From JACPVF01 sp964502095 (lineage in GTDB: Bacteria > Chloroflexota > Anaerolineae > Anaerolineales > Villigracilaceae), in contig CAZCUF010000001.1 of assembly GCA_964502095.1 (NCBI GenBank), positions 416,119 to 480,118 on the forward strand: a stretch of DNA of 64,000 nucleotides, written 5' to 3'. Positions 58,688-64,000 of this stretch are shown here, one piece after another. The translations under genes were made by a program, and so were the position numbers. Within the stretch, counting starts at the first letter, position 1, and each line of letters opens with the position of its first letter. A model generated the notes under the pieces. The model made no database searches, was not told the DNA's origin, and was given only the letters and a program-made list of their open reading frames with translations.

Positions 58688-60121
58688 TTAATCAATTTGA
58701 CTGATGGTCGGAATCTCGGCTTTACCGATCTTGCGGAGCATATGGCCTTCCTGGCCTTCCTGCACTTCCCAAACCGGTATCAATGGGATCAATCTTGAAG
58801 CCGCCAGATACATCAGGATGAATAGGGCAAAGGTTCCGATGGTGAGGATGATTTCCACTTTTGGAATAAAAATACGCCAGGTGAAAGGCATGTAATTGAT
58901 CGGCAGCATCTGGGTGACGATCATATAGCGCTCGAGGTACATGCCGACATTAATCAGGAGGCCGACCAGCGCCACCAGCCAGGGAGTCTGCCTCCATTTC
59001 TTTCTCCATAAAATGGACCACGGCACAACGATGTTACAGAACAGCATCAGATACCATATCCACGCGGACGAACCGGAACGAATAAAAAGATTCAAGACCT
59101 TTTCCAGTTTATCGCCGCCATACCACGGAATGAGGAAATCGTTGAAGTAGAAATAAGCCCATCCCATGGATATAATTAGTATCATTTTAGCGACAGTATC
59201 GAAATTCTCGGGGCGAAGAAAGTATTTCATGTGCTTCATAGTGGCGCGAACCACAAAAAGCACCAGCGGCACTGCCGCCACACCCGACTGCAACGCGCCG
59301 ATAACGAAGTACGGCCCAAATACTGTGGACGACCAGCCGGGGCGCATGGCCATCGCAAAGTCCCAGGCCACGATCGTATGCACGGAGAACGCAACCGGGA
59401 TAATGGCAAAGGCGAAAATGTTCATGGCCGTATGCAGATTCTTCCACTCGCCCTCTGTTCCGCGAAAACCAATGGCAAGGGCCTTGTAAAAGACTTTGCG
59501 CCAGCCGGCGGCGGCGCGGTCGCGCGCCATCGCCAAATCCGGGATGAGCGGCAGGTAAAGATACAATGAACTGCACAGCAAATAGGTGGTAATTGCCATG
59601 AAGTCCCACATAAGGGGCGAATGGAAATCGGGCCAGATCTGGCGTTCGTTCGGGATCGGGATCATCCAATAAGAAAGCCACACGCGTCCCATGTGCATGA
59701 ACACGACGAGGCCAGCCTGGACGATCGCGAAAGTGGTCATCAATTCGGCCGCGCGTGTGAAGGAACGTCTGGTCTCGATCTTCAAAACACGCAGGATCGC
59801 CGAAGTAAGTGTGCCGGAGTGACTGAGACCGATCCAGTAAACAAAATCAGCCAGGAAAACTCCCCAGTAGACAGGACGGTTGACGCCGGTCACGCCCAAA
59901 CCCTGCATGATCAGGTAATACCATGCATATCCGATGCAGGTTACAACGATAACCGACATAACAATGACGAGCGTCCAGTATTGCCATGTAGTAGTATGCA
60001 TCGACTCCAACATCATGGAGTTCATCTCGCCGCGCGGCCGCGGATCGTGCATCAAATGTTCCTTCGGGTCTTCCATTTCCTCCGGGCGAAGGCCTGGTAA
60101 TGCTTTTTCGATTGCGGTCAT
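58688..60121 (-). CDS. actC: ActC-like NrfD-family quinol-binding subunit
   Basis: 477 residues with about ten helices of the NrfD/PsrC type. WGVFLADFVYWIGLSHSGTLTSA, a strong ActC pattern, lies near residue 85, and HTIVAWDFAMAMRPGWSSTVFG near 255. ActC is thought to bind quinol and take part in proton translocation. It overlaps actB2 by four bases at its start and is followed by actD. Confidence 0.93.
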   Translation of the reverse strand: MTAIEKALPGLRPEEMEDPKEHLMHDPRPRGEMNSMMLESMHTTTWQYWTLVIVMSVIVVTCIGYAWYYLIMQGLGVTGVNRPVYWGVFLADFVYWIGLSHSGTLTSAILRVLKIETRRSFTRAAELMTTFAIVQAGLVVFMHMGRVWLSYWMIPIPNERQIWPDFHSPLMWDFMAITTYLLCSSLYLYLPLIPDLAMARDRAAAGWRKVFYKALAIGFRGTEGEWKNLHTAMNIFAFAIIPVAFSVHTIVAWDFAMAMRPGWSSTVFGPYFVIGALQSGVAAVPLVLFVVRATMKHMKYFLRPENFDTVAKMILIISMGWAYFYFNDFLIPWYGGDKLEKVLNLFIRSGSSAWIWYLMLFCNIVVPWSILWRKKWRQTPWLVALVGLLINVGMYLERYMIVTQMLPINYMPFTWRIFIPKVEIILTIGTFALFILMYLAASRLIPLIPVWEVQEGQEGHMLRKIGKAEIPTISQID

Positions 60122-60882
60122 TGTGCTCCTCCTGCCAGATAAGTCACACGAGGTATCGTACCAAGCTCTTCCAATAGATGGTTGCCGCGGGCCACTGCGC
60201 CGGCTTTGCTCACAGCCGATTCCGGATCGTCGAGGCGGCCAAAGGTGATCGCGCTCGCCGGGCAGGCTTGTGCACAGGCAGTGGTGAATTCGCCATCGCG
60301 AACGTCGCGCCCCTCAGACTTGGCCGTGTCTTCCGCCTGATGAATACGCTGGATGCAGAATGTGCATTTCTCCATCACGCCGCGGCGGCGCACAGTCACA
60401 TCCGGATTCATTTGATTCTGCAAAGTGACCAACTCAGGATGGATGCGGGCGTCGGTATAATCGCGCCAGTTGAACGTGCGCGCCTGATACGGACAGTTGT
60501 TGGCGCAATAGCGCGTACCTACACAGCGGTTGTACACCTGCAAGTTAATATCCTCAGACAAACTATGTACCGAGGCGTACACCGGGCAGACCGGTTCGCA
60601 AGGCGCATTATGGCACTGTTGGCACATCACCGGTTGGAAGGGGGTCATCTGCACGCCCGGATACTCACCCTCCCATAAACGTTCGATGCGGATCCAGTGC
60701 ATCATGCGGCCATAACCCGCGTCCGTTTCGCCTACAAACGGAACATTGTTCTCCATGGAACACGCGACCACACAAGCCTGGCATCCGGTGCAGAGATCCT
60801 GATCGACCACCATCCCCCAGCGGCCGCCCAATTCCTTTTCCGAATTATTCGTAACAACAGGTAATTTCAACTCAGTTCCCAT
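60118..60882 (-). CDS. actB2: ActB2-like iron-sulfur subunit
   Basis: 254 residues with four cysteine groups: CTGCQACVVAC, CQQCHNAPCEPVCP, RCVGTRYCANNCPY, and CTFCIQRI with CAQACP. The Thr in RCVGTRYC replaces a Cys, which marks the [3Fe-4S] cluster of this family. In most ACIII the corresponding part is the C-terminal half of ActB; here it is a separate gene, ten bases after actB1. It passes electrons from the quinol site towards the haem subunits. The actC start overlaps its stop by four bases. Confidence 0.9.
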   Translation of the reverse strand: MGTELKLPVVTNNSEKELGGRWGMVVDQDLCTGCQACVVACSMENNVPFVGETDAGYGRMMHWIRIERLWEGEYPGVQMTPFQPVMCQQCHNAPCEPVCPVYASVHSLSEDINLQVYNRCVGTRYCANNCPYQARTFNWRDYTDARIHPELVTLQNQMNPDVTVRRRGVMEKCTFCIQRIHQAEDTAKSEGRDVRDGEFTTACAQACPASAITFGRLDDPESAVSKAGAVARGNHLLEELGTIPRVTYLAGGAQ

Positions 60883-60891
60883 GTCACTCTC

Positions 60892-63102
60892 CTATTTCGC
60901 CTCGAACCCATAAACGCCCAGCTTGCCCTCAAAGCGCGAGAGTACGCGTTTCTTGCCGGTCTTCTTCACTGTCACTTTTTCACCTGCAAACGTCAGGTCT
61001 CCCGCTTCATTGAATTTCGGCGCCAGCAGGTCAGCCGGATTGATTCCACGCCCGGCGGCGAATTGCCCATACGCGCTGTGGCCCTGCCCGAAGGGAATGG
61101 CGATCGTATCCGGACGAATAGCCGGGTACTTGTAAACGGACACTTCCACCGTCCCAGCCGGGGATGTAATCGAAACGACATCGTCATCTTCGATGCCCAT
61201 GTCCTCGGCAGTTTTGGGGTTGATCTCGACCCACGAATTCCACATCACTGTCGTCGTTGGGTCGGAGATTTCCTGCAACCAGGGTTTGTTCGCGCCCGCC
61301 TCGCCCAGCACCGGAGAAACGAACGGCAAAAGATAGAACTCACCATCGCCGTCGAAGGCGGCCTGAGAGGCCTCAAGCCTTTTATCCAAAGCCCCCGACA
61401 CGGAGGGCGCGCCCAGGCCACTGGTCGTCTTCCACCAGCCGCCAAATTGCTGGAAATAGGCCGATAGGGAATCGGCATCCGGAACGATGTATGCTCCATC
61501 CAGTTGACCGACCAGACCTGCGATCTTGCCCTGAATGAACGCAACTTCATCTTTGTATGGCAACGCGGCCGCAAGGGAGCCGCCCGCCGCTGTTGCCGCC
61601 GCCAGAAATACATCGGCGGTGGCTCGCACATTGAAAACCAATTCGTTCTGGTGATTCTTCTCTTGATACACGCCTTCGATCACCGGTTGTGCGCCGGACA
61701 GCGCGGATTGAGTGGAGCCGGTGGCGATCCGCTGATAGCCCCACGATTCGAGCGCATGACGATCCGGGAAAACATAATCGGCCTGCATGGCAGTTTCATC
61801 GGGGAAGGTGGCAAACGAGATCACTTGCGAAACAGATTTCAACGCTTCAGCGAAACCCAGCGAAGCCGGAAGTTCGAATACTGGGTTGACGCCATGCACG
61901 AAAAGCACTTTCACCTTTCCGCTTTTCAACGTTTGGATGAAATCCTGCATTTCTTTGGCGGATGCCGGACGATGATAGGCATCTTCTGTGGGCGAGGCCG
62001 CGGAGAAGAACACGCCGCCAGGCGCACCCGTCGTTCCGCCCAATGCGTTCAACGCCAAAATGGATTCGGCTGTCTGCAAGCCGTTGTTTTGGCCGAGCGC
62101 CGGGCCGCCGGGAATGGCAAGCGGTTTTTCCGCGCGGTTGAACAGGTCGGCCAAATGCTCCAGCGTCTCTTTGCCCACACCAGAAGCGGAAACGGCCGCG
62201 TTCACATCCACTGCGGAGAAGGCTTGAGGGACCGCGCCGCCGCGCGCTTCAGCCACGAGTCGGCCGATGGCCAGCGCGACCAGGTTCTCGGTCCCGGGCT
62301 TGATCGGAATCCATTCATCCGCTTTGGCCGCAGTCTGCGACATGCGCGGCTCGAATTGCACAAAGTATCCACGAGCGCGTTTGGGACCGCGGCGCATATT
62401 GGAAAAGCCGCGCGTATACGCGACCGGCGATAACCAGGTCTCGAGAAAGTTCGCGCCGAATGAAAAAGTCAGGCTGGCATTGCCGATATCGAAGAAGGGC
62501 AAAACCGCCTGACCGAAGAGTTCCTGCGTAGCTTGCACGAGAGTGGCGCGCGCTTCGAACATGCTCAGCGCGCCGAACCGAATTGGAGCAGACGCGCCCA
62601 TGGCTTTGGCGAGATCGGATACGAGGTCGAATAGATGATCGGGCGCGAGGCCCATCAGGAAGGCGACTTCATCCGGCTTGTGATTCTTGAGCGCATCGGT
62701 CACCACGTTGACCGCCGCGTCCCAATCCATTGCGTCGAATTGATCGGTACCGCGCGCATGCTTGGACGGGCCGGTGACGCGATCGGGGTTGTACAAGCCA
62801 TGCAGTGTGGCCTGGCCGCGCGCGCAGGTCTTGCCCATGTTGACGGGATGGTTTGGGTTGCCTTCCACTTTGATCGCGCGGCCCTGCATGGTGCGCACGA
62901 TCAGCCCGCAACCCGCCGAACACTCGCGGCAGGTGGTGGCGTAATAAGTGCTCAACCCGTTGTAGGTGTACTCCGGCATCTTCGCGTACGGTTCGCGTGT
63001 GACGTAACGCGAAGCCGGCCCGCAACCGGTGAGGATGGCAGTGGTCGCCGCACCGACAGAGGCTAATTTCAGGAAGTCGCGCCGGGAAACGTTTTCAGTC
63101 AT
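60892..63102 (-). CDS. actB1: ActB1-like molybdopterin-oxidoreductase-family subunit
   Basis: 736 residues. A Tat signal SRRDFLKLASVGAATTAIL ends in a lipobox-like LTGCG. Cysteines in CRECSAGCG and KTCARG resemble an N-terminal [4Fe-4S] motif. The rest has the fold of bis-MGD enzymes, with FGANFLETWLSP, GHSAYGQFAAGRGINP and a C-terminal part. In the known ACIII, this subunit has no molybdenum and a structural role. The gene lies 21 bases after actA. Confidence 0.9.
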   Translation of the reverse strand: MTENVSRRDFLKLASVGAATTAILTGCGPASRYVTREPYAKMPEYTYNGLSTYYATTCRECSAGCGLIVRTMQGRAIKVEGNPNHPVNMGKTCARGQATLHGLYNPDRVTGPSKHARGTDQFDAMDWDAAVNVVTDALKNHKPDEVAFLMGLAPDHLFDLVSDLAKAMGASAPIRFGALSMFEARATLVQATQELFGQAVLPFFDIGNASLTFSFGANFLETWLSPVAYTRGFSNMRRGPKRARGYFVQFEPRMSQTAAKADEWIPIKPGTENLVALAIGRLVAEARGGAVPQAFSAVDVNAAVSASGVGKETLEHLADLFNRAEKPLAIPGGPALGQNNGLQTAESILALNALGGTTGAPGGVFFSAASPTEDAYHRPASAKEMQDFIQTLKSGKVKVLFVHGVNPVFELPASLGFAEALKSVSQVISFATFPDETAMQADYVFPDRHALESWGYQRIATGSTQSALSGAQPVIEGVYQEKNHQNELVFNVRATADVFLAAATAAGGSLAAALPYKDEVAFIQGKIAGLVGQLDGAYIVPDADSLSAYFQQFGGWWKTTSGLGAPSVSGALDKRLEASQAAFDGDGEFYLLPFVSPVLGEAGANKPWLQEISDPTTTVMWNSWVEINPKTAEDMGIEDDDVVSITSPAGTVEVSVYKYPAIRPDTIAIPFGQGHSAYGQFAAGRGINPADLLAPKFNEAGDLTFAGEKVTVKKTGKKRVLSRFEGKLGVYGFEAK

Positions 63103-63123
63103 CTTGAATTCCTTTCACCCGGT

Positions 63124-63738
63124 TTAATAATGACATGTTCCGCAGTCCATAAGCTTGGTGCGCTTTTGTTGTAAAGTCGCCGCTACGGCCGGATCATTGG
63201 TGGGATTGTTCTGGGGATTGTTCTCGGTATGTGCACGGTGACAATTAAGACACCAGCCCATGTTCACAGTCTGCTCAATGGTCGCGACCGTTTTCTTGCT
63301 CATATCGCCGTGACAGGTTTCGCAATTCAAGCCCGCGGCAATATGCGGCCTGTGTACGAAATGCACAAAGTCTGGAACCTGATAGACCGGCACCCACGGA
63401 ATCGGTTGCCCGCTTTCGACGTAGCTCTTGAGTTTTTGCAGATCGGGCGGAAGCGGAATGGAGCCATCGGCATATTTGGTTAACTGCTGATGACAGCCCC
63501 AGCATTTCGTCTCAGTGGGAATTCCCGGTGACGGGCCGCGTAACGCGCCCGGATGACAATAGAGGCATTGAACTCCCAATCCTACATGTAAATTATGTGG
63601 AAATTGAATCGGTTGTGGCGGAGGTTGTTGAGTCTGGTAGATTCCAACTGCTGCAATACTGAGCAATGCCAGAACAGCAATCAGCAACCCGATCCTTCCA
63701 AGCGGCTGATTCAGCCAGGAAAAGAATCGCTTAAGCAT
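63124..63738 (-). CDS. actA: ActA pentahaem cytochrome c
   Basis: 204 residues with one N-terminal helix (about 15-34) and five CxxCH haem motifs, at residues 58-62, 79-83, 139-143, 163-167 and 199-203, the last at the very C-terminus. This is the pentahaem ActA subunit of ACIII. The start has GAGGAGCGTAC. It is the first gene of the ACIII operon; the operon promoter lies upstream in 63739-64000. Confidence 0.93.
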   Translation of the reverse strand: MLKRFFSWLNQPLGRIGLLIAVLALLSIAAVGIYQTQQPPPQPIQFPHNLHVGLGVQCLYCHPGALRGPSPGIPTETKCWGCHQQLTKYADGSIPLPPDLQKLKSYVESGQPIPWVPVYQVPDFVHFVHRPHIAAGLNCETCHGDMSKKTVATIEQTVNMGWCLNCHRAHTENNPQNNPTNDPAVAATLQQKRTKLMDCGTCHY

Positions 63739-64000
63739 GTACGCTCCTCAAAGGTTGGCTTTGGCAAAAACAACGCCGAACTCGTTCCGCTGTGGCTGAG
63801 TCTCAAACGAAAGGCTCGTTCGATTGCAATTGGAACGAGCCTGAAAGAGAGATGTAAAGACCCATCGAGCGCCTCTCTCCTCAAGGCGTTGGACCTGCGC
63901 ACACAGCGTTGCCGATTATAATCCAAAAAAAGTTGAAAGTGTAATAAGGGAGTGGCTAAAATGGTGAGTGAACGAAGTCAGTAATATGGAAGGAATATTT
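63739..64000. other. Upstream region of the ACIII operon, no gene seen
   Basis: No plausible gene. A minus-strand TATAAT lies at 63915-63920, with an A/T-rich stretch before it but no good -35. It would give a leader of about 170 bases for actA. No Rex-type operator is visible. Confidence 0.5.

Noticed and set aside
63711..63926. 71-residue open frame on the minus strand upstream of actA
   Set aside because: Arg/Ser-rich, overlaps the actA start and its ribosome binding site, and has no motif.

Overview
The window looks like chromosomal DNA of a Chloroflexota bacterium, probably class Anaerolineae. This is inferred from gene content: an alternative complex III (ACIII) respiratory operon, a large BTAD/SARP-type regulator with AAA and TPR regions, many lipoproteins with Thr/Pro-rich linkers, PrsW, DUF4342, exported beta-helix proteins, and the codon style. 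No 16S rRNA gene is present, so the placement cannot be tested here.

Layout. 1-2190: the right end of a probable integrative element, with an AbiE-type toxin-antitoxin pair (toxin cut by the window edge) and a tyrosine recombinase whose start lies 61 bases from the 3' end of a tRNA-Met gene. 2396-9654: a receiver plus degenerate GGDEF protein, AzlCD amino-acid exporter with an acyltransferase-like protein, a MarR regulator with an MFS pump, glutamine synthetase, and a LysE exporter. 9689-13044: a soluble GAF histidine kinase followed at once by a double-receiver LuxR-type regulator. 13110-18193 (minus): lipoprotein, NUDIX hydrolase, anti-sigma/ECF sigma pair, DUF3054, lysS and greA. 18354-24960: PIG-L deacetylase, PilZ protein, a GH13 protein with a histone-H1-like tail, and a membrane histidine kinase. 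25021-32090 (minus): two tandem paralogous lipoproteins, a small conserved protein, a 1125-residue BTAD/AAA regulator and a GNAT-like protein. 32250-42517: M29 aminopeptidase, a tight run of small genes ending in yjbQ, an ankyrin protein, an exported beta-helix membrane protein, a DinB-like protein, PrsW, tRNA-Arg, an SH3b lipoprotein and a membrane protein.

42621-50242: rex with its own operator, then on the minus strand mreB and an F1-only ATP synthase operon (atpA-atpG-atpD-atpC, no delta subunit and no Fo genes), divergent from a D-Ala-D-Ala ligase-like gene. 50393-56730: a MacAB-like ABC exporter, a Gly-rich lipoprotein and an OmpR-type two-component pair, followed by tRNA-Ser. 56976-63738 (minus): an ACIII operon with ActA, split ActB1/ActB2, ActC, ActD and two monohaem cytochromes c.

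Together the right half holds much of the energy metabolism: ACIII oxidises quinol and reduces cytochrome c, the F1 operon encodes the catalytic part of ATP synthase, and Rex senses the NADH/NAD+ balance. Signalling is dense (three histidine kinases, an ECF sigma system, BTAD, MarR and c-di-GMP-related proteins). The items most worth following are the tRNA-linked AbiE island, the GH13-H1-tail fusion, the split F1 operon with unusual leader signals and an extended alpha subunit, and the exporter/Gly-rich lipoprotein/two-component cassette.
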